The notes: generated by a model not told the origin, from the sequence alone. A stretch of DNA of 64,000 bases from Membranipora membranacea (GCA_914767715.1 OU612069.1:11839387-11903386), one strand, 5' to 3'. Counted from the first letter of the stretch, positions 1-12,960 are shown. Made by a program: numbers and translations.

Positions 1-2
1 CA

Positions 3-137
3 AGTGGAGGACAAAAACTGGTTTCAACACTTTCCTCCAAGCTTTCATCGAAAAAAAGAGGTGGGGTCAAGAGGAAAGCACCAACTGTCGCTGTTAAAAA
101 GAAGAGACGAAGCATTACTAAAGACATTTTTAAATAG
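3..137 (+). pseudogene. C-terminal tail of a basic virion-type protein (Polinton-like debris)
   Basis: An open frame enters from the left edge and ends at TAG 135-137 (45 codons visible). It is rich in Ser, Lys and Arg, with clusters KKRGGVKRK and VKKKRR, and ends KDIFK. It lies 62 bp before the capsid-type pseudogene that starts near 199 and has the same orientation. Short very basic proteins are common beside capsid genes of Maverick/Polinton-like and adenovirus-like elements, where they are thought to bind packaged DNA. The assignment rests on composition and position only, because the rest of the gene is outside the window. The frame itself is undamaged, but its neighbour is broken, so this copy is probably dead too. 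Confidence 0.4.
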
Positions 138-198
138 ATTGTCCACACAATGACATCCCAGTTCCGTATAAAAAATAAAATCTTCACAAGAAAGTATC

Positions 199-1317
199 AT
201 GAGTGAACTTGAATTTTTCATCCAGGAATGTCCAAAACTAGTATCCGTGAAGGGGAGGTGTTTGAACTTCCACCGGAAATCCATCCTAGTGGCTTAGCAC
301 CATTAACATTTGAGATAACAGGCAATTCAACATTCTATATTGACCTCCGTAACACATTTCTTCATTTGCAATGCAAAATACTGAAACAAGGCGGAAGTTC
401 ACTCACTATACTGCAGCTGACGTAAAAATTACTCATGTAACCAATCTTCTTCATAGCATGATTTCAAATATTAGAATATACATGAATCAAAAAGAAATAG
501 AGAGCAATCCAAACTACAACTATAAAGCATTTCTTTCCACCATCTTAAACCATGGAAGTGATGCCAAGAATTCACACTTGACAACAGCTAAATGGATTAA
601 CGATGACATGGAGGAGGAACATGCAGCAAATTTTTCAGGTTCTCAAACAACAAAGATGAAAGCCAGAGCAGCTCTGTTGGCAGGAAGTAAGACGTTGGAC
701 TTGATTGGTTGACCCATAACACCACTTTTCTCCCAAGGTCAATACTTGATTCCTGGTCTAAGTTTGAGAATTGAATTTGAATTCAATAATCCTCGCACTA
801 TCTTGCAAAATGTTGAGAAAGATCTTACCACTGAGTACAAGATTGATATTGTGAAAGCATCCTTACTTGTTCGACGACTACAAGTACACCCAACGATTGC
901 GTCATCCCATGCAAAATGCTATATGATGGCAAGAAAGCAAAGTATACTATTAATAGAACTGATGCACAATTCTTCACAATATCACCTGGTAGACAAAACC
1001 AGAACATTACTCTCATTAACAACAATCAGGAAGCAAAAACAATGATTATTGGTTTAATTGATCACATAGCAAAAACGGATTCTCCTTTCAAGTTTGAGAA
1101 CTTTTGCCTCTCATCCATCAACATTATTATGAATGGGAGTTATGTGTTGAAGAAACCACTCCAGGTAGATTATGACAATGATATCTATATCCGTGCATAC
1201 ATGAACCTTCTCTCAGTCTCTTGAAAGTCACTAACAGATGCAGGCAATAATATCTCTCTTGAGACATTTAAGAACAGTCTCTGCCTATACGCATTCGACC
1301 TTCTGCAACCCTTATAG
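199..1317 (+). pseudogene. F54H12.2-like (Maverick/Polinton-type capsid-associated) pseudogene
   Basis: The reading frame is broken but recognisable along its whole length. It starts at ATG 199, changes frame near 230, near 395-415 and near 890-915, and is cut by in-frame TGA at 710-712 and 1222-1224. The remaining frame stops at TAG 1315-1317. Landmarks in order are YIDLRNTF (about 340-365), the NHGSDAKNSHLTTAKW stretch, LLAGSKTLDLIG just before the first stop, ASLLVRRLQVHP, IYIRAYMNLLS just before the second stop, and LCLYAFDL near the end. These match the family annotated as F54H12.2-like in many invertebrate genomes, which I associate from general knowledge with Maverick/Polinton or adintovirus-like elements and their virion proteins. 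At least three frameshifts and two stops show it cannot make an intact product. No polymerase, integrase or terminal repeats are visible, so only a fragment of the element is here. Confidence 0.6.
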
Positions 1318-1686
1318 TATTAAGATCATTGTTTCTTGATTTAAACCATTATTATAATCATTGATTCTTGCTAATGTCAACTAATGTTAACTTACAATGA
1401 CTGCTCTTTGTTGTTATTTTAGGGACACCCTGTACTAGTTTAGCATGTTCGATAGGGGATGAGAGTTGGTTCAGCAACGGTTATCTTTATTGTTAGAAGT
1501 TTGTACCCTGTGACATAAAAATGCATATTTACAAATTATGAAACTTATTATGGGTGTAGTTCTCTGTTAATTAATAATAACAAAAATGTTTAAGTTGATT
1601 TTAAATTATGCTGCCGATAAATTCCTTAGCGATCAAGTGGACACATATTGAAAAACTGTAGCCTGTGAATGTAAGAGTAGTAGTAT

Positions 1687-2445
1687 AATGGGGTTGTGTC
1701 AGGAGTTCTCCCTTATTATAGGGGGCGCTGAACAGATGAGACCATAAATTGGCACTTTTGTATATAAGCCATCATTGGAGCAGATCACACTTTTTGGTCT
1801 GGCAGCCAGGGAAATTAAGATAGAAACAAAATGAGGGCAATTTCATAGGCGGATTATGCTGACCCACTTTATGAGACAAAAATTGATTTCAAATTTAATT
1901 TGATATTTATTATATTATATAATATAATAAAAATATCATTAAAATATAGAGAAATAATAATATTCCAGCTTTGAATTTTGAATATTATATAAATTAACCT
2001 GAAAATGTTGATTGCAGAAAGAAAATTCAGAATAACATATATATATTTTATGTTATTGTAATACAAAGCAATTCTATATTTAATACAATAACTTAATATA
2101 TTTATGGAATGTTTTTGCAAAACAAATTTAGGTGTATATTTCATGACACCTTCCTTCCTGACACTGAATTTCATTGTGATTGATCAGGTTTTTATAATTT
2201 AATGTATTATTATTTAATTTTGATTGTATTAATAATTAAGATTTTCCGATACTTTTTTATTTCAGCATATAGGTCAGATTTTTGGATTACCGAAGAAAAA
2301 TATCAATTGTAGTTAGCAGAAACCGAGGAGTTTTTACAGCAAAAGGTCTCATCTGCTTCCTTTATGGCTTATATAAAACTTTGCAAAAGTATGGTCTCAT
2401 CTGTAAATAATCAAGGGATATTACTCCGAAAACCACAACCCCATT
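1687..2445. mobile_element. MITE-like element with about 85-bp imperfect inverted ends
   Basis: The left end (1687-1772) and the right end (2364-2445) are inverted copies of each other. Both contain AATGGGGTTGTG at the outside, CAGATGAGACCATA in the middle and TATATAAGCCAT at the inside. The roughly 600 bp between them is very AT-rich and has no convincing coding frame. This is the shape of a non-autonomous DNA transposon. I could not define a target-site duplication with confidence, and the superfamily is unknown. Confidence 0.6.
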
Positions 2446-3900
2446 GAACGGGGATTCCAGGCAACTTCTAAAAGTTGTGGTGTATGGTGAAAAGCTGGAT
2501 GTTTTATCAGACAGAGGGGAACAAGTATTACGTTAGAATTATGAAACCACAGACAGGACCAGTGCTAGCGAATCAAATGGGTATTTAAGTCATTACTCAT
2601 CATCCCTCACATGGACTGCATAGTACACACGCTCTCTTCTTGATGAATCAAGGCTATATTGTATATATCCACAATTTAGCTGGTTTTTTGCCAGAATTCA
2701 GCATACTCAGCCTAGCTTTACTACCCACTGGGTTACATTGTCATTGAAACCACCTTATGATTAAAGTAGGAGTCAGGATTAACCAGGTGGTCAAGTGCAC
2801 AAACTTGTTATCTGTGAGGTCAAAGTTCAATTTCTGGCATCGACAGACATTCTTTATTTGGGATTGGTATGTCATTCTTCTTATCCAGTTCCTTACCAAT
2901 CTCAAAATGTTCGAAGCCCATTTGATTTTACTCTAACCCCTCGCAAAAGAGTAAAGTTGCGATAGGTCATCTCATCTAAGGCTACGCATAGCCTTTTGAG
3001 CTCAAGTGGTCGATACTAGGAACCTATTGTGAAAGCCTTCCCTGCATCTCATCAAATTTTTTCAGGTAGTAATCAAGTATCAGGTATGATAATGATTTCC
3101 AGTAGGCCTTTGATGCTATTGTGAAATCTGATACAAATGAAGTGTTGTCAGATCGAGAAAGATCATGACAGTTCACTGCTGGCAGAGTTCATATGAGATT
3201 ACTTTATAATACTGAATGCAGTTTTTCGGCAGTTTGATGATTTAATTACTGAACTACACCCTGGGGCAAATGCCCCAGGCAACTGATAAATTGCAACGCC
3301 AAGTTGTAACTATCACAAGTAACTCCCGATCGTAACTCCCAATTATAACTCGCAATTGTAACTGCTTCTTCAGAGCAAAAACCACTGTTCTTTATACTGA
3401 CCTGTATAAATAGGTCGTAAAAATAGAAACGGGTGGAATGATACGTCATTATTTTGATGGCCAACCTCCGCATTTAGACGGTAATTAAATGTGCAAAAAA
3501 TGGAAGTAAATGCGGAAGAGTATAACAATTAATCAGATTAGGACCATGGCAACCATGACAGTGCAATATACAACACCTAACTTCATGAAGAGTCATGCAC
3601 ATAGGCGTGTCACATACAGTGTATGTGACAGTGTATCGAAATTATAATGCATAATGCTAATTTTTTCATCAGTTTTGTTGAAGCATTTTGCTGACAGAAG
3701 TTCTGCACTCAAAAATTCCTTGCATTTCTTTTGGTAGGTGACTTAGTTCTGTGTGTAATGTATTGAAATCTAAGGGTGATGTGACATCACCAAAGATCAA
3801 TCATCAAATAAATAAGACCCCTACAGGTTTGTGGCTACCATACTATGGAATTGGTTATAATGATGCTACTGCTTCTGATATTGAAAACAAAAGTATATTT
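2446..3900. other. Non-coding stretch with a degenerate tRNA-like SINE
   Basis: No credible exon is visible here. Positions 2771-2845 look like an old tRNA-derived SINE head: a box-A-like AACCAGGTGGTCAAGTG is followed by a box-B-like AAAGTTCAATTTC. The rest, including several short repeats of an 'aactcccaattgtaactgc' type near 3290-3365, shows nothing I can name. Confidence 0.35.
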
Positions 3901-3917
3901 TCTGTGCTCAATCACCA

Positions 3918-3923
3918 TTTATT
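3918..3923 (-). terminator. Candidate polyadenylation signal of collagen gene A
   Basis: AATAAA on the minus strand lies about 260 bp beyond the stop codon of gene A. It is the nearest canonical hexamer I see in the 3' direction. Confidence 0.4.
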
Positions 3924-4180
3924 GTAATATTATGTTGTTATAAAAAAATCAGAATCTGCCAATACTATGTGTTCATGGTGTTATGTTTGAAATTAGGTAA
4001 ATCAACAATTTACAGTTAAAAACTTACTTCAAAGCCAGTGTATTACTGTTTGAATGCTGAGGTGACATAAAAAATGTAACTAAAACCAAAATAATGTTAC
4101 CAATGGGTCCTTCGGCCAGGTCAAAAAGTGTAGCATCACTTTGACAACCGATTGCCAGCATCCTTGTGTTGTGAAGAAAG

Positions 4181-7100
4181 TTAATGCTTGCTAGTACCCT
4201 GAAAATAAAAAAGGAAGAAATAGGTTGTTATCACAAAGATGGAAAGGTAGTAGAGAATCTGTGAAACGTGTTCAACAGTTTTTTGCATCTCATGTAATAT
4301 TGTATCATTGATGATCATGTCACAATCACCAAGAATTGAAAATTCCCCTTAAATAGTTTCTTGATAGGGGAAAATGTTAAATCCAGATTTATTACTTATC
4401 ACTTCATCAAAGTTGCCAAAGTTCTGACATATAATTTGCCTAAGTTTTGACTTAAAATAATTACAAAAACATACATACCTGAGGTCCCTTGGGGCCTTTA
4501 GGTCCCCTTGGTCCTGAGGGTCCTCTTGGTCCAGCTGGGCCTGTCTTTCCTGTTGGTCCCTTTGATCCAGTCTTACCAGTTGGACCAGATGGTCCCTTGT
4601 CTCCTTTTGAACCTGGTCCACCATTCTTACCATCTTTACCATTCTTTCCTGGCCCACCTGATGGTCCCCTTGCGCCTGTTGATCCTTTAAAATGTCAGAG
4701 TATGAACTGTTAGTCAGGATATACAACTTGGACTTGGACAATACTGATTTTTTTATATTATTAGCAGGGATATGTGTCAATGCAGCTTAGGCCACTCCAA
4801 ATTAATTACTTGATCTAGATGAACGCCCGCCACGATGTCATGGCCCTGATAAAAACAAAATTCCGCCAGACGCCAGTTGAAAATAGTCATAAAATAATAA
4901 AATATTTTACCTCCTGGTCATTTGACCAAGTAAAATATAAAAAAATTACCCCTAAACGCCTGTCAATTCCCTATATGTATGCACACGGTATGCATGATAT
5001 ATAATTTTATTACCTATGGCGAGTGGTGACTCAATATGGATGAAGAGAACAAAAAATATAACCTGAAAATAAAATTCTGTCTTTCTTCTTGTTCATTGTC
5101 CATCGTTGATTTTATAACATGATACTGATTGGCCAATTTGTAGTGTGCTTGCCCAATGAGAGGCAACCTAAAATCTTTTAAAATAATCAAAATGGACTCA
5201 GGGGGTAGGGGGCGTGGCTTGCTACTCTTGTGGCACTGGCTACTTATTTGTATACAAACATTCTGAAAGCACATGGCTTGTAATGTGAGTTAGGTGTGTG
5301 TGAGGTGGCAGGGTCAACCATTCAAGATTTGTGTATGTGAGAGAAAATTAAAAAAAATTGCAGCTACTTGAGTTCAGGGTATATAGATAAAACAAAAAAA
5401 TATTTTAACTCCAACTGTTTTATAGGGCTAAAATAAAAAATAAAAAAAACCCCTCCTCCACCTACAAATCTTCAAATTGTCATCTAGATCAAGGTATTAA
5501 TTTGTAGTGGCCTTATTTTGACCATATAGACTTGTGAATTATGAACTTTGAGGATGTCACTTGGAAACAAAAGGGCCTTGATCATAGTGATAGGGTTGGA
5601 GATTGGTAATTCCTGGCAGTATACCTTTTGGTCCTGGAGATCCGGTCTTTCCTGTACTACCAGCCTTTCCAGTTGGTCCCTTGGGTCCTTTGTCTCCTTT
5701 TGGACCAGGGCTTCCATTCTTACCAGCTGGTCCTGTTTCACCTCTTGATCCTTTATCTCCTGAAGGTCCCTTTGATCCGTCCTTTCCTGGCTTACCTGCT
5801 GAGCCTTTAGCAAAGAAAAGTTAATATTATAATGAGATCAATGATGAATATTAGCAATGCTAAGTCTCTACACAAAGAATGAAACATTTTTTCATCTCTG
5901 ACATGCTATTGGACTGATATTAATTTAACAGCGCATAACTTAAAGCCTACCCAAAGACCAAAGCATGTTACTGTCAGGCAGTGAGGTAGTCCCGGGAGGT
6001 GCTTGTTTCTTTTATTGTAAACCAGGGAGACATGATGTAGAGAATGAGAGTTACCTTGCCGTATTATTCATACCACGTAGAGCATTGAATTTTTTGTACC
6101 ATGCAAATCTGACACAACGTTATCATAAGTAACTGCCTGACTCTCACACACTTTGGTAATAGTCTTCAATCAAGTTATTATTCATAGTATGATGGTCATA
6201 CCTGTTTTGCCAGTTGGTCCCCTAGGTCCAGAAGGTCCCTTTGGTCCAGTGTTTCCTTGTTTACCATCCTTTCCTGTCTTTCCTGTAGGTCCAGATGGGC
6301 CCTTAGGTCCTTTTGGTCCTGTAGGTCCTGTCCTGCCTTTGTCTCCTTGCTTGCCAACTCCTGGTTTGCCAACTCCTTTGTCACCCTTTTCACCCTTAGA
6401 TCCAGTGCTTCCCTTTGGTCCAGTTGAGCCCTGTGATGAGAGAAGAAATTTGTTCAGCTTCTTTACGCTCCCAAAGATATTGAAAAATTTTTTTTCCTAT
6501 GGGTTGAAGATCTAACATTACAGGCATCACAACCCCTATTGTCTTGACATGGAGGAGTGTAAACAGTAATCATTTTTCTGGTAGGCCCGTAGCACTGCCT
6601 CCCTTAGAAATCTAAATAAGGTTGCCTGAAAGCAAATTATTGAGAAAGCCATGTAATGAAAAGCTCCTTTTGGGATGTCATTTTACTGTTTATTTAACCT
6701 AGATTGCATTTTGGAGGCTGCAGCACCCCTCCTAGTGATGTTTTGAAGTTTGCCTCCCCTGACATTTTTTCTAAACTACATCCCTGTCTGGGTAATAAAC
6801 ATACCTTTGAGCCAGGGGGTCCTGGTGGACAATTACAGGAACTACCTTTAGAGCTTGATCTCTTCACTCTCTGAAAATAAAAGGAGCCATTGTTATTATT
6901 TTAATCCTAAATGTGGATGTATCTTAGCCTCCACATCTTAGCCTTGATAAACGGGCCGCTTTAGAAGTTGAATACCTAGTATGAGTAATAGTTTGAGTAC
7001 CACCTTGTTAGCTTCGATGATATGATAAATATTTGCTTACCAGATATTCCCTTAAACATCACACAACCTGATAATCTAAATGCATTGCTTGGTAAGCAGT

Positions 7101-7538
7101 GTTTTATGTTATAAAGCATCTTGTGACCATGAAGTCATAGAATGACACAAAGAACTTACCAAATCCTCCATGACACCGCTACTGCTGACAGCAATTTCTA
7201 GCTCTCCAATCTTTTGCTGCTCCTATCAAGAAGAGTTTAAAATGAGTTGAGCTATCTGACAACTTTTTTGTCATGCTCAGAGGCCATTTACGGACAGAAA
7301 ACAGTACAATTCAAATCAAATCAATTATGAAGAATCATAATACATAATGTTTAAAAAGCCATTTTGAGTTCATGGGATCTTAACTTACCGCAGCAAACTT
7401 CTGGTACATGTGACTGTATGTCATGATGTTTGACACAACGAGTCCGAGGCAGAAGACAGCTAAGATAGCGGTAGCATAGCCATAGGCTCTCAGTTTGGCC
7501 TTGTTGGCGTGTGCGATTGCGAAATCTGTTTTCTCCAT
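4181..7538 (-). CDS. Collagen A: type II transmembrane, furin-cleavable short-chain collagen
   Basis: Seven coding exons join in phase (minus strand): 7538-7389, 7222-7160, 6870-6805, 6430-6202, 5804-5625, 4684-4479, 4198-4181, giving 303 aa. The ATG follows a CAACAG acceptor and is preceded by a separate untranslated exon ending at 7997. Residues 1-19 are polar and basic (cytoplasmic). Residues about 20-40 form the single membrane segment, with no cleavable signal, so the chain should be type II. A stalk ([12 protein letters not shown]) precedes RVKR|S, a furin-type site, then [10 protein letters not shown], a Cys-X-Cys knot right before the helix. Three exons (229, 180, 206 nt) encode Gly-X-Y repeats with split Gly codons at the internal junctions; one conserved interruption ([11 protein letters not shown]) lies in the first. 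The last exon adds only GTSKH, so there is no NC1 or COLFI domain. It belongs to the same subfamily as D and E. Probable role: a membrane-tethered or shed extracellular matrix collagen. Confidence 0.85.
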
Positions 7539-7996
7539 CTGTTGAATGAAGTATTGTTTCAAGTAAATTAATTTGTTCTTTATTTATTCTTTATTAATTT
7601 AATTTGATAACAAAATAGATGGCACATAGAAAGACTGCACCCTAGCATTTTTATTATAGTAGGAAATTTATATCATAATCTGATGAATTAGAACGATAAA
7701 TTGCTTCAACTTTTTTTTGAAAATGGTTGCTGTAATTATAAACCATGAGTAAGTTGATGTTTTAGGGATAATTCCTATTCAATGACACAGTGTGTTTGTT
7801 TAAATTCTAAAATTCACACTAATCTGATTTTCTCCTGAAAATCGGACAGAGGAACTTTTTTATTAAAAACGATCCACAAAAATGTGGCAAAATCAAGTAA
7901 ATTATGCAATCAATACAATCACTATTATTATGAAGAGTTAGTATCAGTACTACAATACAACTTGAAGCTCCTCATTCTAAAGTTTGGAAAGCTCAC

Positions 7997-8028
7997 CTTG
8001 ACTCTATGGTAGAATGATCTGCTCTGAT
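7997..8028 (-). other. 5' untranslated exon of collagen A
   Basis: A donor site (AAG followed by GTGAGC, exon end at 7997) lies just downstream of a TATA box and about 460 bp upstream of the ATG exon. The start near 8028 is inferred from the TATA spacing. Every collagen gene of the cluster has the same short untranslated first exon. Confidence 0.55.
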
Positions 8029-8049
8029 TTCTGTTTCACAATTCTCTGT

Positions 8050-8057
8050 CTTTTATA
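8050..8057 (-). promoter_or_regulatory. TATA box of collagen A
   Basis: TATAAAAG on the minus strand, about 55 bp upstream of the first donor. Placement matches the TATA boxes of genes B, C, D and E. Confidence 0.6.
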
Positions 8058-8059
8058 CT

Positions 8060-9400
8060 CAATCTCCTGTAAAGGTTATCACAGATTAGCACCATTGAGT
8101 GACAAGGGTAAGCCACATAGCTTTGATCCATACCAAAGGCTTTGATAAATTTTAGGAGAATGCATAGTCCCCCTCACAAGGGATATAAAGTATGTCAATA
8201 CAATTCTAGGGCTATTGCCTGTTGTCAACATGATATGAGGCTGACTTGGCTAAATCAAAATAAGTGATCAATAACAATGAATTTGTACTCCCAGGTCACG
8301 AGCAGGAAATTTGATGATCGATTTAGAGGTCTATTGTGTAATTATTCAGCGATCATTCTTTATGAATAATATGAGTAGTTGGTTGCTCTTGGCACTATGT
8401 CATTGCTCCTCGGCGACTGAATGACATTTCACAAGTAATTATGCATAAGATGGATTCCCAAACAACATAATTCCATGTGTTTTATCAACAACAATACAAA
8501 AACAATCTAACTCAAGTTCTGCAGGACACACCCTGACCGATCTCTAACCTAGCTCCCAATTGATCATGTCATATACACTATCTGACAGGAATCCAGACCG
8601 TCATATATTCTGGCACCCAGACGGAGCTAGATAAGCCTGAGGGTGCTTGGGGCTGGAACAATCCACCACGAAAGCTAGGCAAGTGAGAGGTGAGCCCACA
8701 ACTGCTGCGGCAGATGACAGTAAACAGTAAGCGTCCTAACCGACTGCCAAATCTTACAAGCCAAAAAAAAGTGGGTTGATGATGCTATTTGGTTAACCAG
8801 CTATATAATTCTCAGAGTTTTGCATTCAACTCCAAAAAGAACAGTCTATGCAACACAGTGCACATGTTAGGGTCATCGGCTTAATATTACCCATCGCTTG
8901 GACCCTGTGTATTGTTCTTAGCTTTGTTTTTAAAACTAGTCGGCGAAGAATTTAACTTCTGAATGACTCTAATACACAATCATGGTGCTAAGAGTTTTGA
9001 GCAATTACTGCTGCCCTTGCGAAAACTGAAAGTCACAAAGACCAAAAAATAACGCAGCAATGATCTCACAAGTTGCAATGCTGGTTTTTTCTCAGCTCTA
9101 ATGGTTAAAATATCTATTTTCCATCGCTGGCTTGTAGCCTACATTTTGATATCTCCATTTGGCATTTCCAACATATGATAAAGCTGAATTTAATTCATCA
9201 AAATGATAGAAACTGACATATTTTATTGCACCACACACAAGCAGATACCTTACAGGTGGCTTCCCCTTTAGGATGAAGATTATTCAGTCTCTTTGTATGT
9301 ATACTGACATCCTTCCTTCGATTGTTATTATATCCATTATGATCACCATTTTCCTATTATTGCAACCAGAATTTCAACCACACGGGATTATATTCCAAAT
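8060..9400. other. Upstream region of gene A; no gene seen
   Basis: No exon-like frames are visible. The stretch 8636-8735 (GGGGCTGGAACAATCCAC, ending in GTCCTAACCGACTGCC) resembles the arms of the foldback element near 34310-34705 and is probably a SINE-like relic. The remainder is unremarkable AT-rich DNA. Confidence 0.35.
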
Positions 9401-9404
9401 TAAA

Positions 9405-12400
9405 TTCTAGACATAACTGGCCTGGTATTTCTGTATAATTCACCAGGTTTCAAATAATGTTATCGGCTATGGAAGTCAGAAACAGTGATAGTGCCACAAA
9501 GCCAGGTGATCATGACTCTTTATTCAACAATGAAAGAAGCGCAGATCATGATAACCTGAACCTTATGAATCAATGTATTGATGCTAGAAATCGTCAACGC
9601 ACAGATGTTGGATTTAAATTGCTATTCAAGCCAAGCCAAGATACAGCCACTTTTTGGTGCTTGATTTTGTTTTTGAATACGCTGTGGGATTTTGGGTTTT
9701 TTAGTATCTTTTTGAGCATGGCTCAGATTATTTTTCAGCAGCTTCTCATGAGTGCTGAGCTGAAGGAAAGCCCTCACAATGGAACTGGTGTAAACTGGTT
9801 ACCTGGATTAATTCATTTTCACTACTTTTTGAATACTCTTTGTTGATCACAGTACTTTATAACTATAAAATCTTATTTGCAACACAAATCAACCAACCAA
9901 ATTTTGGTTTGAGAAATTCAACTCAAATTACTCCCTTTGAAGCAGATGATCTGATCCTACCAAACCAACTCAGTTTATTAGCCATGTGATGTAAGTAGTG
10001 TTTCATTGATAATTATTATATACATTGATTTGATAGAGAGTATTGAGAAAAAAGCCAAGTAATATATGTGACAAGAGAGAACAATGTCATATTGTAACTA
10101 CACGAATGCACCCTGCAGTAGGCTTAAAGGGCAGCTTCTCATTGATGGCCATTGATTAATAGCAGATTGCACCTTCTGCATGGGGAAAAAGACAAAATAT
10201 AATTCGGATGATTATTCAGCCAGAATTCTTGTGAAACATTTCTTCCATCAGGTACTCAAACTCAGCTAAAAGAGAATACCACATAGCAGTTTCCTGTTCC
10301 TGTTATTATTTAGCCTGTGCTCTATAATTATTACAGCAAAGTCTTGGAACCTCCCCTAAACTGAAGTGTTACCCAGCTTAGAGTCAGCAACTACTTTGAG
10401 TTTTGCATCGCGTAATGCACAAAGCTGATGCTGCCCAGCACATTATTTGCTACCCATTAATGCATTGCTGCGAAACCTTGGTTGCCCTTTAAGGCACAGC
10501 TTTATATCTGTTTCATACAAAGCTATAAGCTAATCATAATCATTAATTAATCTATTGGTCACACTTCAACTCAAATTATAAGGACACTCAGATACAGGTG
10601 TATTGTTATTGTAATATCTTTATTTTGGTATCGCAATTACATGTCCTTTTATGCTATCAAAAATTCTAATGCATATATCTGATGTAAAGCATTATTGCTG
10701 TTTTTCTTTTCTTTTTATTATGTTAGTCTTATTTTCTTGCAATTTTAAATTTCAACGGAATAAACCTCAATATGTCAACACAAAACTTCTTCTACAACCA
10801 AGTGCAGTACATAATAAAAATGCCTAGTGATAGAAAATGTTCTACATCTGTGCCGGATGTTTCTAACACAAGCTTGTACCATGGGCACCTTAGTATTGAA
10901 ATCACCAGTGAGCAAATCTGAAATTGATCACTCTTTATCCTGCAAAGTCATATTAATTTTTTTTTTCATTACCTCACACCCCCACAAAAAACTTCCTTGT
11001 ATTAAGTTCAATCATGTTAAGAGATCTTCAATTGCTTTGGACCATTTTCAAACCACTTGGATGGTTCTTACACAAGCTTTTACCATGGGCACCTTAATAC
11101 CAGTGAATAAATCTGAAATTGATCGTTCTTAATCCTGCAAAGCAATATTAACATTTTTCATTACCTCACACCCCCACAAAGAGTTTCCGTGTATCAAGTT
11201 CTATCATGTTAAGAGATCTTCAATGTTGCTTGGGACCATTTATAAACCATAGAGATTATTCAACATTCAAATCTAGACATAAGTGGCCTGGTATTTTTGT
11301 ATCATTCATCAGGTTTTAAAACCTCTGACATAATAATGTCATTGGTTATAGAAGTCAGAAACATTGATAGTGTCACAAAGCATCTTATGAATCGATGTAC
11401 TGATACTAGAAATGTTCCACAGACAGAGGTAGGATTGAAATATCTATTCATGCCGAGCCAAGACTCAGCCACATTTTTGTGCTCGTTGAATTCGCATCCT
11501 CTGTTCGTTTCTTTTTAGAGCATGGCTCCGGTTATTGTTTCATGGTGAGCCAAAGGAAGGCCCTTACAATGGAACTTGTGTAACCTAGTTATCTGGATTA
11601 CAATGGCAGTTCACAAATTTTTGATTACTCTTCGTACATCATAACTATGAAATCTTTTTTTTTGCAACAAAATTCAAGAAAGCCAAGAAATTCACTCCCT
11701 CTGAAGCGGATAGGATCACATCCTAGCAAACGAAGTTAGTTTGATAATTGTGTGAAATCAATAGTATTTCAATGATATTTATTGTAGCTGCAGCCGTGGT
11801 TAAGTTGTTGAAATTTTATAGAGCCGTTAGTCTCGAACTGATGTCATAATGTCACCTAGAAAACTATTATTAAAGTCATTAATTACCTGATTGGCTCTAC
11901 AAAACGGCCATGCTAAATGGTGAAACTAGGACATGACCTTCCATGGCTAGGCCAAGCATAGAACAATTCTCTAATATCAATTCACATGCATTTATAGTAA
12001 GTTAAAACTGTTTACAAAAACAACTGAACGATTCATAGCTTTATGGCTAGATAGCTGATTAGCGTAGAAATACAATAGATGACAAGCAAGTAACAGTTGG
12101 ATATCTGATTAATACCGGAAAAGTTTCAACATATTTACTTATAATAATATAAAGGTTTTACAGAGCGCAAAGTGACAAACAACATCAGCTGAAATTATGC
12201 CATGCTGACCGTTACATTAACCATAGTACACTGATTTGATAGAGAGTATTGAAAACGAAAGCCAAGCAATAAATGTGACAAGAGAGAAGACAACAAAATC
12301 ATTATGTAACTGCAGAAATGAACCCTGCAGGAGGCTTGAGGCATGGATTTTTATCTGTTTGCTATAAACCTACGCTAATAATAATTTTATACTATTGTTA

Positions 12401-12960
12401 GCAAATCAACCCAAAATATTCGGACACAGAGACGTACATTACTTGACTATACATGAGTAATTTGTTGTGATCTTATGATACAGTGGTATTTTTCATAAAT
12501 ATTTATTTGATAACTGTGATGATTTGAAGAAATTAAAGGACCCAAATAATTATATAGGTAATCATCGATTATCTTACATAGCTGATTTTTGTGTCGCATT
12601 TACTTTCTTTCCTATTAATTGTGTTCTTCTTATTCTCTTTACATCTCACCATATTAAACCCAATGAGTCAAAACAAACCTCTTTAACATCTCGGCAACAC
12701 CGTCACACTTCTTAGTGATAGATTATGGGTCCCAACACAAGCTTGTCTGGTGGTCATCTTAATATTAAATTGACGAGTAAATAAATGGGATATTGATCAA
12801 TCCTAATCGGGCAGAGCGATATCAACACTTTTTCATTACATCACACCCCCATGAAAAGAGTATCCTTGTCCGGTATCAAATTCGGTCGGTTTAAGAGATC
12901 TTCAACGTTTGCTTTTGGACCATTTTTAAACAACTTGAGCATGGGATCAATTAAGTTAGG
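9405..12960 (+). repeat. Locally duplicated unknown sequence, including a 204-bp tandem unit
   Basis: Two diverged copies of a block of about 600 bp lie at about 9405-9990 and 11260-11790, both with TCTAGACATAA, GGCCTGGTATTT and GAAGTCAGAAAC in the same order. A further piece (TTGATAGAGAGTATTGA with the following GTGACAAGAGAG) recurs at about 10025 and 12232. Inside lies a tandem unit of about 204 bp (10861 and 11065, marker CACAAGCTT then CCATGGGCACC); a third copy starts near 12730 (marker ACACAAGCTTG). The longest open frame (9457-9846, 129 codons) is not kept open in its duplicate, so I do not call a gene. I do not recognise the repeat family. Confidence 0.6.

Noticed and set aside
4489-6515. 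Pro-rich open frames on the plus strand (also 17713-18671 and 39696-41119 minus, 23059-23586 and 28837-29070 plus)
   Set aside because: They are the antisense of Gly-X-Y exons (GGN-CCN complement); the opposite strand has correct splice sites and phase.
9457-9846. 129-codon open frame as a gene
   Set aside because: Its diverged duplicate at 11297-11518 does not keep the frame, and there is no splice or family evidence.
10861-11255. CRISPR-like or satellite array
   Set aside because: Only two tandem copies of 204 bp plus a distant third; no short regular repeats with spacers, and the DNA is eukaryotic.
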